Below are positions 33,996-44,143 of a stretch of DNA of 64,000 bases, piece after piece. The position numbers were made by a program, and so were the translations under genes. The notes under the pieces are model-generated. The model was not told where the DNA came from. It searched no databases and saw only the letters and a program-made list of their open reading frames with translations. This stretch comes from Novipirellula galeiformis (GTDB lineage: Bacteria > Planctomycetota > Planctomycetia > Pirellulales > Pirellulaceae), in assembly GCF_007860095.1 (NCBI RefSeq), contig NZ_SJPT01000001.1, forward strand, positions 124,544 through 188,543. The letters run 5' to 3'. Each line of letters begins with the position of its first letter. Position 1 is the stretch's first letter.

Positions 33996-36454
33996 TCTCT
34001 ATGTTTCAATTACGCATCACCGCATGTGCAGTGTTTGCTCTAGCGATAGCGACTGGGTCGCATGATGTTGCGGCGGAGGATGTCGATTACGCGAGCGAAT
34101 TGCCGCGTATCGCCCCCACGGAACCCGACGATGTGATGTCGACGTTCACCGTGGCCGATGGGTTTGCAATGCAACGCGTCGCAGCAGAACCGTTGCTGGC
34201 CAGCCCCGTGGCGATCGAATGGGATGCCGATGGCGCCATGTTTGTCTGCGAAATGCGTGGCTATAGCGAAAACCGTGATGACGGTATCTCCAGCATCGCT
34301 CGCTTGACCGATACCAATGGTGACGGCAAGTATGACACTCGCACGGAGTACGCGAGCGGATTGCTATGGCCCACGGCGTTGTTCCCCTATGACGGTGGAC
34401 TGTTTGTTGGCGATGCCCCCGACCTGTTCTACATGAAAGACACCGACGGCGATGGAAAGGCCGACCTGAAGCAGCGAGTGTTGACCGGCTTCGGCACCTC
34501 GAATGTGCAGGGTTTGATGAATTCATTCCGCTGGGGACTCGATAATCGCATTCACATCGCTTGCGGCAGCGTGGCGGGTGATATCCGCTTGCCGCACGCC
34601 GGTCCCGATGGAGCAAGTGTTAGTATTCGCGGTCGCGACATCGCCCTCAATCCACGCACCTATCAATTTGAACTGACCAGCGGTGCAGCACAGCACGGAA
34701 CGAGTTTTGATGATTGGGGCCGAAAATTTGTCTCCTCTAACAGCGATCACATTCAACAAGTGATGTACCAAGACTCGGACATCGCGCGGAATCCCTACGT
34801 CGTTCCTCCACCGTCACGGATTTCGATCGCTGCGGATGGACCGCAAGCGGAAGTGTATCGCACCAGCCCCGTCGAACCGTGGCGTATCGTGCGCACGCGA
34901 TTGCGTGTTTCCGGCAAAGTCAAAGGCGTGGTCGAAGGAGGCGGTCGAGCGGCGGGCTACTTCACCGGCGCTACCGGAGTGACGATTTATCGTGGCGATG
35001 CTTGGCCCGAGAAATGGAGAGGCTATGCGATCGTTGGTGATGTGGGCAGCAATCTAATCCATCGTAAAAAACTCGACCTGAACGGTTTGGAGTTCATCGC
35101 CAAACGGATCGATGAGAAGAGTGAGTTTGTGACATCGAGCGACATCTGGTTTCGCCCTGCCCAATTCGCCAATGCCCCCGACGGCACTCTACATGTGATC
35201 GATGTTTATCGTGAAGTGATTGAACATCCATTGTCGTTGCCTGCGGAGATCAAGAAGCATCTCGATTTGACCGCGGGTCGCGATCGCGGCCGCATTTACC
35301 GCATTGTGCCCACCGGATTCAAACCTCGCCCGTTCACCCCGCTGAGCGGATTTTCGACATCCGAATTGGTCCAAACGCTAGCTCATGCAAACGCGTGGCA
35401 CCGCGAAACCGCAGCACGTTTGCTGTTTGAACGCCAAGATCCGTCGGCGATTGGCCAGCTGAAAAAGCTCGCCTCGGACAGCTCATCGCCGCTCGGACGG
35501 ATGCATGCGTTGTATGCCCTTAGCGGGATGAAGGCTTTGGACGAACCGACGTTAACAGCTCGATTGAGTGATTCGCACCCTCAAGTTCGCCGGCATGCGG
35601 TGCGGTTGTGTGACGAGATCGAGTTTACCCCCGCGTTGGTAAACCAGCTTTCGCAATTGACCGACGATCCATCGATGGAAGTCCGCTACCAGTTAGCGTT
35701 CACTTTGGCATCGACTCGCGGCGATATTCGCATCGACAGCTTGGCCAAAATCCTGCGTCAGAATCCGGAGGATCGCTGGGTGCGTGCGGCGGTACAAACT
35801 GCGATTGGAAGCGACGCGGAAGGTTTGATGAACTTGCTAAGCCAGGACCCTTCGTTTGCAGGCGCATCGGCTGACGCGTTCATAAAACAGCTTTCCGACC
35901 AGATCGCGGCTCGCAAACGTAACAAGGGAGCCGACTCCAAAGATTCTCCGCAAGCGAAGATGACGACCCAAGCGAAGGCTCGCACCCCTGAAGCGATCGC
36001 AGCCCGACAAGCGATTGTAGCGAAGTATCAAGACGCGCTATCGATGACCAGCGATATCGAACGTGGACGTGAACACTTCAAAAAGCATTGCAGTACTTGC
36101 CATCGTGTTGACGAAGTTGGCCATGAGATTGGGCCCAACTTGGCAAACATCAAAGCGCGAGGCGAGGATACCGTGTTGACTGCGGTGCTCGATCCCAACC
36201 GCGAAGTGAACCCGCAATACATCAACTACATCGTGTCGACGCTCGATGGCGAAGTTTTGTCGGGAATGATCATCGATGAAGGTGCGACAAGTCTGACGCT
36301 GCGGCGTGCGGACAACGTCACCGCGACCGTGTTGCGAATCGACATCGACGAGCTGAAAAGCACCGGATTGTCGATCATGCCCGAAGGTTTTGAAGATGCG
36401 ATGGACAAGCAAGCCGTCGCAGACTTGATCGCCTACTTGATGCAGGCGTCGTAG
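33992..36454 (+). CDS. PVC-type haem-binding CxxCH protein (membrane-bound dehydrogenase type)
   Basis: Signal peptide (ITACAVFALAIATGSHDVAA), then a six-bladed-propeller dehydrogenase-like domain (FTVADGFAMQRVAAEPLL, near residues 50-440), a HEAT-repeat region (about 445-640), and a C-terminal cytochrome c-type module with HCSTCH at about residue 700 and the partner PEGFEDAM motif near the end. This is the planctomycete domain order of TIGR02604/TIGR02603. It likely passes electrons from an oxidised sugar or alcohol to the membrane chain, by family inference. GTG 33992 overlaps the previous stop as GTGA; ATG at 34001 is the more conventional start. Confidence 0.87.
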   Translation: MISMFQLRITACAVFALAIATGSHDVAAEDVDYASELPRIAPTEPDDVMSTFTVADGFAMQRVAAEPLLASPVAIEWDADGAMFVCEMRGYSENRDDGISSIARLTDTNGDGKYDTRTEYASGLLWPTALFPYDGGLFVGDAPDLFYMKDTDGDGKADLKQRVLTGFGTSNVQGLMNSFRWGLDNRIHIACGSVAGDIRLPHAGPDGASVSIRGRDIALNPRTYQFELTSGAAQHGTSFDDWGRKFVSSNSDHIQQVMYQDSDIARNPYVVPPPSRISIAADGPQAEVYRTSPVEPWRIVRTRLRVSGKVKGVVEGGGRAAGYFTGATGVTIYRGDAWPEKWRGYAIVGDVGSNLIHRKKLDLNGLEFIAKRIDEKSEFVTSSDIWFRPAQFANAPDGTLHVIDVYREVIEHPLSLPAEIKKHLDLTAGRDRGRIYRIVPTGFKPRPFTPLSGFSTSELVQTLAHANAWHRETAARLLFERQDPSAIGQLKKLASDSSSPLGRMHALYALSGMKALDEPTLTARLSDSHPQVRRHAVRLCDEIEFTPALVNQLSQLTDDPSMEVRYQLAFTLASTRGDIRIDSLAKILRQNPEDRWVRAAVQTAIGSDAEGLMNLLSQDPSFAGASADAFIKQLSDQIAARKRNKGADSKDSPQAKMTTQAKARTPEAIAARQAIVAKYQDALSMTSDIERGREHFKKHCSTCHRVDEVGHEIGPNLANIKARGEDTVLTAVLDPNREVNPQYINYIVSTLDGEVLSGMIIDEGATSLTLRRADNVTATVLRIDIDELKSTGLSIMPEGFEDAMDKQAVADLIAYLMQAS

Positions 36455-36499
36455 TGCGACCGCCCGGTTTCGGCAATCGATGATTGCCCAAACGATGCA

Positions 36500-36544
36500 A
36501 CCCTAAAGCGTCCCGATCCGAGCGGCGTTTTAGGGTCTTTTTTT
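36500..36544 (+). terminator. Intrinsic terminator of the ceramidase-like/CxxCH operon
   Basis: An 11-bp stem ACCCTAAAGCG / CGTTTTAGGGT (one G-T pair) around a 15-base loop, followed by CTTTTTTT. It lies 46 bp past the stop and close to the convergent DUF6807 gene end. Confidence 0.85.
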
Positions 36545-36584
36545 GCGTCAGCGTCAATTGCTCGGGCGGCTATTACTCGGGCAG

Positions 36585-37505
36585 CTATCGTTCGACCGTA
36601 TACGCCCGAGCATTGCCACCCTTGACGAGCTTTAACGGTGGGCGAGCATGGAAGTCCTTTTCTACCGTCGCCGCGACGGCCGGGTCGATGGCCCCTGCAT
36701 GGGCATGCAACAAATACCGCCACGTCGTTGGCTTTTCTTTGTAGAGCATCACCGGGGCATCGCGACAAATCGAGGCGCCCATCCAACCGTCGTCACGCAC
36801 ATGCCACTTGCTCGGAAACGTGCTGTTGCTGGGATGGTCAAAGTACGTGATCCCCTCGACCACTCCGTCGTCAATCGAGCCGCTGTAATCGATCCAAGCC
36901 GAGGGCAGTCCAAACAGATTCTTCTCGGACTGCTTTCCGTTCGTCCCCGTAATCACACCATCACCAAAGTGCACCGATATCGGCTTGGCAACCCGAACGG
37001 CCAGCAAGCCAAAATTTGATTGTCCTAGTTCCAGAGATTCAGCCACGGAGGTCAACGACGTTTGGATTTCAAAAAACAATCCGTCGTCGGGCGCCGGGCC
37101 GATGGCGACCATGACTTGTTGGCGAATCAGTGGCTGGGGATCGTGACCGTCCAACCATTCGAGCTCCACCGCCATCCGCGCTTCCGCGTCACCATCGTCG
37201 TAGGCCATCCACCGTGTTTGGCGAATTTGCGTGCCATCGTTATCGCCCCAGAAATTGATCCCAAGCACCTTATGATGAGCGAACCAAATGGAGCGGTGAT
37301 GATCATGGTCCGGCGCACCGGGATGCCCCATCCGCGTCAACGGTAAACCGGAGGGTCCGATCAGAGGAAAGAAAAAGGGCCGCGGCGAATCTTCGCCTGC
37401 GTGCCAGCGAAGTCGCTCACGCCCATCAACCCCAAAGGCAACTTGTCGGTTAGGAAGGGGGACGATTTGACAGCGAGGTGATTTCGTAAACATCGTTTGA
37501 TTCAA
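36585..37505 (-). CDS. DUF6807 (PmoA-like) family protein
   Basis: 306 residues of the DUF6807 family (formerly labelled methane oxygenase PmoA, a misnomer). Family features seen: RPFFFPLIGPSG, TRMGHPGAPDHDHHRSIWFAHH with the conserved His cluster (about residues 60-78), and a C-terminal WRYLLHAHAGA. The fold is an all-beta domain. There is no signal peptide, so this copy is probably cytoplasmic, unlike the exported DUF6807 at 54743. Function unknown; the family is frequent beside Gfo/Idh/MocA genes. It is convergent with the CxxCH gene. A second copy in this window is only distantly similar. Confidence 0.85.
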   Translation of the reverse strand: MNQTMFTKSPRCQIVPLPNRQVAFGVDGRERLRWHAGEDSPRPFFFPLIGPSGLPLTRMGHPGAPDHDHHRSIWFAHHKVLGINFWGDNDGTQIRQTRWMAYDDGDAEARMAVELEWLDGHDPQPLIRQQVMVAIGPAPDDGLFFEIQTSLTSVAESLELGQSNFGLLAVRVAKPISVHFGDGVITGTNGKQSEKNLFGLPSAWIDYSGSIDDGVVEGITYFDHPSNSTFPSKWHVRDDGWMGASICRDAPVMLYKEKPTTWRYLLHAHAGAIDPAVAATVEKDFHARPPLKLVKGGNARAYTVER

Positions 37506-37714
37506 ATGCGAAGGGGAGCGAGCGGATTGAAAGCCGAAACGGTTCAGCGTCCCGCAGAGGGTATGCCCGGATGAGATCTTGTAAAACCACCGTCACAACG
37601 TCGTGGCCAATCATGCTCAGCCATCGAGTCAGGGCGGCCAGCGAATCCATGTGCGTCACCGCGATTAACCGTGATCACCGGCTCGCATGAGCGATCACGA
37701 GCGGGGCACGTCAC

Positions 37715-39061
37715 TTAGGCGAATAAATCGTGAACGACCTTGGCGTTTTCAGGGCCGGTTAGACGGTGATGACGGCCGCCATGTTCGAATGTCAAATTCG
37801 CGTGATCGAGCCCGAGTGCGTGCAATATCGTAGCATGCAAGTCACGAAAATGCACTTTATCCTCGACGGCTCGAGCCCCCGTTTCGTTGGTTTTCCCGTG
37901 CGTGTAGCCTGCCTTAACTCCGCCGCCCGCTAACCAAAACGTAAACCCGTTGTGGTTATGGCCCGTTTGATCCTTGCCATCATCGGGGACCAAACCCGGA
38001 CGCCCGAATTCGCCTCCCCAAACCACCAACGTGTCCGCCAACAAGCCTCGCGCCGCGAGATCTTCGAGCAAGGCTGCGACCGGCGCGTCGATGGTTTCGC
38101 AGTTCGCTTTTAAATCCCGCCGGTGATGATTATGTTGGTCCCATCCGCCATGGTTCACCTCAATAAATCGCACTCCCGCTTCGGCGAAACGTCGCGCCAA
38201 CAAGCATTGGCGACCAAAATCAGTGGGCCGACACGTTCCGATCGAGAGTTTCTTTCCAACGCGATACCGTTTTAGCGTGGCCTCGGTTTCGTTGCTCAAA
38301 TCAAGCAACTCCGGAGCGGTGGATTGCATGCGAAACGCAAGCTCCATCGACTCGATCACACCTTCGAGTTCCGCATCACCAGGCCGATTCGCGAAGTGAT
38401 CACGATTCATCGTTTGTACGAAATCAAGCTGACTGCGTTTGATCTCGGTGGGCAGATGTGATCCTTCGATATCTCGGATCGTCGCCCTCGACATATCTTC
38501 GCCATTGGTCCCAATCGGGGTGCCGGCGAATTCGGTTGGCAAAAAGACGCTTGAGTAAACGGAGGGCTTCGCCGCATTGAGACTAACAAAGCCTGGCAAA
38601 TTGGCGTTTTCGGTCCCCAACCCGTAAGAAATCCAGGAGCCCATGCTTGGGCGTTTTCGGAGTTTTTCGCCGGTATGCAGTTGCAGAAACGATTGGGCAT
38701 GATTGCCAGTATCGGCGTGCATGCCGTTGATGACACAGAGCCGATCGGCATGCTTGGCGGTTTCCGGTAGCAGCTCCGAAATCCACAGCCCACTCTCCCC
38801 ACGCTGAGCAAAGGAAAATACCGAACCGGGATGCTTTTTCTTTCCCGTTTGTGGTTTGTAGTCGAACGTGTCCATTTGAGCAGGGCCACCGCTCATGCAA
38901 AGGAAGATCACACGTTTGGCACGTGGTCCAATCGCGACATCGTTGCTCCGAGCCGTCGCATCCATCGCTAGGGCACGGGTCGGGAATTGACACAGCGACT
39001 GCAGCGCCAAATGACCAAACCCACAGGATGCGGTTTGCAGCATGGTTCGTCTTGAAATCAT
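37715..39061 (-). CDS. DUF1501 family protein
   Basis: DUF1501 proteins have an alkaline-phosphatase/sulfatase-like fold. The N-terminus is a twin-arginine signal ([20 protein letters not shown]), using ATG 39061; the longer frame adds 22 residues that lie across the 3' end of the upstream gene. Conserved stretches include [21 protein letters not shown] (near residue 50), [17 protein letters not shown], and [12 protein letters not shown] (near residue 290) and [10 protein letters not shown], each with putative metal-binding His/Asp/Glu. It follows the DUF1549/DUF1553 gene by 8 bp. This paired order is one of the most common in Planctomycetes. Biochemical role unknown. Confidence 0.92.
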   Translation of the reverse strand: MISRRTMLQTASCGFGHLALQSLCQFPTRALAMDATARSNDVAIGPRAKRVIFLCMSGGPAQMDTFDYKPQTGKKKHPGSVFSFAQRGESGLWISELLPETAKHADRLCVINGMHADTGNHAQSFLQLHTGEKLRKRPSMGSWISYGLGTENANLPGFVSLNAAKPSVYSSVFLPTEFAGTPIGTNGEDMSRATIRDIEGSHLPTEIKRSQLDFVQTMNRDHFANRPGDAELEGVIESMELAFRMQSTAPELLDLSNETEATLKRYRVGKKLSIGTCRPTDFGRQCLLARRFAEAGVRFIEVNHGGWDQHNHHRRDLKANCETIDAPVAALLEDLAARGLLADTLVVWGGEFGRPGLVPDDGKDQTGHNHNGFTFWLAGGGVKAGYTHGKTNETGARAVEDKVHFRDLHATILHALGLDHANLTFEHGGRHHRLTGPENAKVVHDLFA

Positions 39062-39069
39062 AGCCGGTC

Positions 39070-42045
39070 CTAATCCACGTATCGAAATTCGTTCGTCATC
39101 AATAACGCCTGGCACGCACTCGCCCAAGCTTTCATCGTCGGTTCGGCGACACTTGTTTGCTGCGGCGACACCGCATCACCCGCTCGCTGAATCAGATTCA
39201 GCAGCTGCGTCACTTCAAATTCGCTCGCTTCACGCTGTAACACGACGGCAAACGCATGTTGCGCCCGTCGTCGCTCGTCGCTTGGCTCGTCCCGAAACAA
39301 TCTCGCTGCCAAATGCTCCGCCTGGTCGACGACAAAATCACTGTTCAGCAGGAACAAGGCTTGCGTCGGAAGGGTCGTGTTTTCACGCATTCCCATCACC
39401 CCGACCGCATCGGGCAGATCAAACGCAGCCAAGGGCTTCGGTGCCGCATGCCGGAGCATGCACAGATAGAGACTGCGGTGATTACTTTTACGGTGCAGAT
39501 CGGTCGAATTCCCCGGCGGCCAATTGATCAACACATCCACGTCCTCAATCGCCGAACCCTGCTGTGGCGAATAAGCGAGCGTGCCGCTGACGGCCAACAT
39601 GCTATCGCGGAGCGATTCGGCATCCAACCGTCGACGATGGTGCCGAGCGATCAGTTGATTATCGGGATCCTGATCCCGATGCTCCGCATCGCAGTGACTA
39701 TCCAATTGGTAGGTACGTGTGAGCACGATCGAGCGAATCAATCGTTTGATTGACCAATTTTGGCGCACGAATCGCTCGGCCAGATGATCCAGTAACTCGG
39801 GATGAGTCGGCCGTGCGCCGTAGACACCGAAATCATCGGGCGTTGCCACAATGCCTTGGCCAAACAGATGCAACCAAATGCGGTTGACCATCACACGAGC
39901 GGTTTGAGGATGCTCGGGATCGGTCAACCACTGGGCCAACGCGGCTCGGCCACTTTGACTCTCGGCGATCGTGATTCCATTGAGATCGGAGTCCGCTGCG
40001 CCATCTCTGGTGCGATACGCGGTCAAGGTTCCGCGTGGAACGAGCGGCCCAAGTTTGCTGCCCTCGCCATTGATATGAATTTTACAATCGACGGGTTTAG
40101 TCTTTTCACGAACTCCCATCGCAAATCCGATGGGCCGCGACGGGGCGATTCCTCGCGGTTGCCCCGAATCCGCGTGCAACTTGATTGCCTCGCCGTCCGT
40201 GAGAGCACGGGAAAACAATGCAAACTCGCCAACATTCCCGTCCAGCGGCGAGAAGTGGTCACTGCGGTCAGCCAGACAAAACTCGGCATTATCTCCCACG
40301 CTCGATTTCAATTTCTCATCGATCTCCAATTGACCGTTGAGAAACACTTTCATTTGCTCTCCGGCGCGAACCATCACGACATGGTTCCAACTTCCCGCAG
40401 GGATCACACTGGCCCCAACCACCGATTTCTTCACCGCGCCGCCACTGTGCACAAACAATTGCCCAATGCGTGCCACTTTGTGATTGCCACCAATCCCCAA
40501 GTGATCTCCTGGCAATCCGCTATCGCCCATCTTGCCTCGCGAAAACAGATACGCCGTGACTGCTCGAACCTGATTCCCGAGCGTGTTCCGGAACCAGAAG
40601 GAAACCGAATACGAATCACTCGGCTGATCCAATTTGCCGACGAATCGATTCTCTTTCACCGTCGCAAATTCGCTGGCCGAATAGCTGGCGGGACCGTGCG
40701 CTACGAGTCCATCCGGAGCGGTATCGAAGCGAACGTGCAACGTTGGTTTCAAAGCAGCGATCGCAGCGGAGTAGGACTCCGGAAACGTGGGCGACGCCGT
40801 GCGGTCGACCGAGGCTTCGTTCTCGGTGCTCTCATTCCAGACCGATTTCAATTCATGAAGCGGAGTCGGCGGTGCCGTCAGCCCTTCGTTGCCTGCGGCG
40901 CCATACAGCGTTTCGCTGCTTGAAAAAATGCCTGCTAAAGCGTAATAGTCGCGTGTTGGGATCGGATCGTGCTTGTGATCATGACAGCGAGCACAAGCGA
41001 CGCTCAACCCCATCACGGCGGTGCACACCACATTGATCTGGTCATCGACCACATCCATGGCAAAATTGCGGTTCATCGCGACAGCCGGCTTGGATCCAAT
41101 CGCCAAAAACCCGGTGGCAACAAGTTGAGCATTGCGTTGCGAGGCGGACGACGCAGGCAACAAATCACCCGCGATTTGCTCGCTCAAAAATCGATCATAC
41201 GGCAGGTCGTTGTTCATCGCGTCCACGACGTAATCTCGATAACGCCACGCATGCGGGAAGGTCGCGTTTCGCCCCAAACCATCGTCGCCGTTGGATTCAC
41301 CGTAACGTGCAACGTCAAGCCAATGGCGTGCCCAACGTACTCCGAACTGAGGGCTTGCCAACAACGAATCAACAAGCCGCTCGGTAGCCTTGCCGCCGCT
41401 ACGGTTGTGTTCCGCCGTAAACGCATCGAGTTGGGCGGTTGTCGGAGGCAAACCGACGAGATCATGGTACAGACGGCGGACGAGTGTCCGGGGATTTGCG
41501 TCCCGCGTTGGCGTCAGCCCCGCATCTTCGATTTTGGCTAAGACGAAATGATCGATCGGGTCGCGAGCCCACTCGGGATTCGTCGTCGTAGGGATTGCCA
41601 CCTCTTTCCTAGGAAAGAACGACCATAGCGCCTCGAGGTCCACCGCGTCGGACGTGGCTCTTGGCGGCTCGTCCGTTCGCGGATCATAGGCACCAAGCGA
41701 AATCCACTTCACAAAGTCGTTGATCACGGACTCAGGAAGCGGTGCATCGGGCGGCATTTCTAAATCGTTGTGGCGAAGCGATTCGATGATCAAACTTTGC
41801 TCGGGATGCCCGGGCAATAGCACCGGTCCCGATTCGCCGCCGGTTAACATCCCATCGCGACTATCTAGACGCAGTTTTCCACCCAATTCAGCGGAATCGG
41901 CCGAATGGCATTCATAACAGTGGGTCACCAACACGGGACGAATCTTGTTCTCGAAGAACGTCCCCGGTTCCACGGCGGTTAGCTGGCAGTCGGACGCGGC
42001 GAAAACCATCGCCAACCACAATAAGTGGCGGATGCTTGGAATCAT
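39070..42045 (-). CDS. PSCyt1/DUF1549/DUF1553 protein with LamG insert
   Basis: Planctomycete-specific multidomain cytochrome protein. Signal peptide at 1-24, then the PSCyt1 haem site C43-Y-E-C46-H47 ([11 protein letters not shown]), DUF1549 (about 150-350, with [19 protein letters not shown]), a LamG/concanavalin-like insert (about 440-640, [20 protein letters not shown]), and DUF1553 (about 690-985, with [15 protein letters not shown]-type motif and the [22 protein letters not shown]). 991 residues is typical. Together with the DUF1501 gene 8 bp downstream it forms a two-gene operon. Probable extracytoplasmic location; role in electron transfer or polymer degradation is inferred by the field but unproven. 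Confidence 0.93.
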   Translation of the reverse strand: MIPSIRHLLWLAMVFAASDCQLTAVEPGTFFENKIRPVLVTHCYECHSADSAELGGKLRLDSRDGMLTGGESGPVLLPGHPEQSLIIESLRHNDLEMPPDAPLPESVINDFVKWISLGAYDPRTDEPPRATSDAVDLEALWSFFPRKEVAIPTTTNPEWARDPIDHFVLAKIEDAGLTPTRDANPRTLVRRLYHDLVGLPPTTAQLDAFTAEHNRSGGKATERLVDSLLASPQFGVRWARHWLDVARYGESNGDDGLGRNATFPHAWRYRDYVVDAMNNDLPYDRFLSEQIAGDLLPASSASQRNAQLVATGFLAIGSKPAVAMNRNFAMDVVDDQINVVCTAVMGLSVACARCHDHKHDPIPTRDYYALAGIFSSSETLYGAAGNEGLTAPPTPLHELKSVWNESTENEASVDRTASPTFPESYSAAIAALKPTLHVRFDTAPDGLVAHGPASYSASEFATVKENRFVGKLDQPSDSYSVSFWFRNTLGNQVRAVTAYLFSRGKMGDSGLPGDHLGIGGNHKVARIGQLFVHSGGAVKKSVVGASVIPAGSWNHVVMVRAGEQMKVFLNGQLEIDEKLKSSVGDNAEFCLADRSDHFSPLDGNVGEFALFSRALTDGEAIKLHADSGQPRGIAPSRPIGFAMGVREKTKPVDCKIHINGEGSKLGPLVPRGTLTAYRTRDGAADSDLNGITIAESQSGRAALAQWLTDPEHPQTARVMVNRIWLHLFGQGIVATPDDFGVYGARPTHPELLDHLAERFVRQNWSIKRLIRSIVLTRTYQLDSHCDAEHRDQDPDNQLIARHHRRRLDAESLRDSMLAVSGTLAYSPQQGSAIEDVDVLINWPPGNSTDLHRKSNHRSLYLCMLRHAAPKPLAAFDLPDAVGVMGMRENTTLPTQALFLLNSDFVVDQAEHLAARLFRDEPSDERRRAQHAFAVVLQREASEFEVTQLLNLIQRAGDAVSPQQTSVAEPTMKAWASACQALLMTNEFRYVD

Positions 42046-42467
42046 GATGGCGGGACGGAACGGGAGGGGAGACGGTCAGGTGGGGGGGCTTATTCTCCCG
42101 CATCGGCTGGCACAATGCAAACAATTTTGCTTCCCAAAACCGCTTGTCCGCAAAATTTTTGAATTATCCTTGCATACCGAGCCCTTGCGATCGTGACCTG
42201 AGCAACAATGACCGGGGCAAAGTGTGACCAGTGCAACCGTGACCGGGGCGTTTGCCAAGATCCGCTCGCCTTTTGCCATCTCGGGGTGACATCGTGATCG
42301 AAGATCGCAATCGCCGGCGTCTCGATGAGCGGCGTCTCGATGAGCGGCCCTGCTTTACTCACACCTAGCCCGGTCATACGATGTCGCCCCCTCGGCGTTA
42401 AGCTTGTGTCATCAGCGTTAACCTCGTGAAAACGATCTTTCAATCCTTTTTTAAGAAGTGCAATCCC
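42046..42467. other. Spacer with 15-bp tandem duplication
   Basis: 422 bp with no supported gene. GGCGTCTCGATGAGC occurs twice in tandem at 42316-42345. Three short GTGACC-type repeats with a CCGGGGC neighbour lie near 42195-42250. The promoter of the yceI-like operon is expected here. Confidence 0.45.
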
Positions 42468-43049
42468 ATGCGACGTTTTTCTTTTGTGTGTGCCCTGACG
42501 CTCGTGGTCGGAACGCTCCTCGGCGGCAACCAGTCTTGCTCCGCGGCAGACGTCTATGACTACGACCTCGTGCATTCGTCGGTCAGCTTCAAGGCCCGGC
42601 ATCTCGATATCAGCTGGATTCATGGACGTTTCAATGAGGTCTCAGGCCAGTTTTCGCTCGACCGTGAAGACCCAGCGAAGTCGACGTTCTCCTTGACCAT
42701 CAATGTCGATAGCGTTGACACCGCCAACGAAAAACGCGACGAGCATCTGCGACAACCCGATTACTTCGATACGAAGCAATTCCCCACCATCGAATTTCGC
42801 AGTACAAGCACCAAGCCGATCGAAGGCGGATACGAAGTCACCGGTGATTTCACGATGCATGGGACAACCCGTTCGATCACGATCGTCTTGATGGGTGGCG
42901 AAGAGCATGATTTCAAGAAGGTCAAACGCGTCGCGTTCTCAACCGAACTCGCTCTCAAGCGTAGCGATTACGGTTTCGACAAAAACGCGATCGGGCCGAT
43001 CGGCGACAAGGCGTTGATCATGATCGATTGCGAAGGCGTTAAGAAATAA
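42468..43049 (+). CDS. YceI family periplasmic protein
   Basis: Periplasmic lipocalin-like protein binding polyisoprenoid-type lipids in characterised members. Start at ATG 42468 places the signal peptide (FSFVCALTLVVGTLLGGNQS) at the N-terminus; the longer GTG form adds 14 residues. Mature features: YDLVHSSVSFKARHLDISW, the YceI first strand pattern, DTANEKRDEHLRQPDYFD(T) near the middle, and FTMHGTTRSITI. At 193 residues it is the usual length. It is followed after 4 bp by a membrane protein gene, so the two form a small operon. Role in envelope lipid or stress response is inferred from the family. Confidence 0.88.
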   Translation: MRRFSFVCALTLVVGTLLGGNQSCSAADVYDYDLVHSSVSFKARHLDISWIHGRFNEVSGQFSLDREDPAKSTFSLTINVDSVDTANEKRDEHLRQPDYFDTKQFPTIEFRSTSTKPIEGGYEVTGDFTMHGTTRSITIVLMGGEEHDFKKVKRVAFSTELALKRSDYGFDKNAIGPIGDKALIMIDCEGVKK

Positions 43050-43053
43050 AGGG

Positions 43054-43962
43054 ATGCCCGAGCCGCTACTGTACTGCAAGGCGATGGGAGCCGCCGCGAT
43101 CGTCAGTGCCTTAATCGTGCTGGCGATTGCGAGTCTTCGACGCGTTCCTGCAACGTGGCTGAATGGTGTCTGTGTGGCTGCGGTGGGCGCCGGTCTTGCG
43201 AGCGGCTTTACCGTGCTTTCATTGCGATTCGTATGGCCGCCGCTCAGCGGCCTGGATCGGTTGTTGACGATCATCTTGCCAGCCACGCTTGCCATCGAAT
43301 GGGTGGCCGGACATCGGCGTCTTCCACGCTGGGGTGCCTGGGCGATGCGACTATCCATCGCCGCCGCTGCGCCGCGTGTTTTGTTGCATGGTTCGGTATA
43401 CCTGAGTGAGTCCAGCGAGTGGACGGGGTGGCAAACTCACACGATTTTACTGCTTCTCGGCGTGCTGCTCTGTGTCGTGTGGGGCTTGCTTTCCCAGTTG
43501 TCAACACGAGCGGCGGGCGTTTCGATTCCACTTGCCTTGGCAATGACGATCCAATCGGCAGGGGTAACGGTGATGGTGGCCGGTTACATCAAAGGCGGCG
43601 CCGCGGCGATTCCCTTGGCATCATCGCTGGTAGCGACATCCATCGCTGCCGCCTGGATCGCCAAACGTCGTGATGCGGCCCTGAACTCAAGCTCCTCCGT
43701 CGTCATTGGTATCGCCGTGGTAGGGTTGTTTGGGATCCTCTTTATCGGCCGTTTTTTTGGCCGCATCTCCAGCGAGGCTGCCCTGACGATGATGCTCGCC
43801 CCCTTGCTTTGCTGGGTGTCCGAGACGCCGCTGTTACGCCATCGGAAACCCTGGATCATCGGGGCGTTCCGCTTGGGGACCGTTGCGATTCCATTGCTCG
43901 TGCTGTTGGCCGCAGCGAAACGTGATTTCGACCGTGATATCGCTCCGATGCTCGGTCCATAA
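43054..43962 (+). CDS. Hypothetical multi-pass membrane protein
   Basis: 302 residues, highly hydrophobic, with about eight predicted membrane segments (for example AAAIVSALIVLAIASL, LLTIILPATLAIEWV, TILLLLGVLLCVVWGLL, VVIGIAVVGLFGILFIG). I recognise no family signature, and no charged residues inside the segments suggest a transporter. It begins 4 bp after the yceI stop, with TAAAGGG before the ATG, so it is probably translated from the same mRNA. The combination suggests a partnership with the lipid-binding YceI protein, which is inference only. Confidence 0.7.
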   Translation: MPEPLLYCKAMGAAAIVSALIVLAIASLRRVPATWLNGVCVAAVGAGLASGFTVLSLRFVWPPLSGLDRLLTIILPATLAIEWVAGHRRLPRWGAWAMRLSIAAAAPRVLLHGSVYLSESSEWTGWQTHTILLLLGVLLCVVWGLLSQLSTRAAGVSIPLALAMTIQSAGVTVMVAGYIKGGAAAIPLASSLVATSIAAAWIAKRRDAALNSSSSVVIGIAVVGLFGILFIGRFFGRISSEAALTMMLAPLLCWVSETPLLRHRKPWIIGAFRLGTVAIPLLVLLAAAKRDFDRDIAPMLGP

Positions 43963-44143
43963 ATCAGGATCATTCGGTGTAATCCCCCCTTAGTCGAAGC
44001 GGGTCAGCCGAGGGTGTTTCGAGAACCGCAGCTCATTTTCCGGAACGGCCTTTCCGATAGGTTCAGGGGCGATGAACGAAGGAACGGGTAAAAGGATTCA
44101 AATTCAATGGTGATCCAGCACAGCCGGTTTTGATTTGGTTAGA

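Noticed and set aside
39802-40923. 373-residue plus-strand ORF opposite the DUF1549/DUF1553 gene
   Set aside because: Antisense shadow of a well-supported gene; the translated sequence has no recognisable domain.
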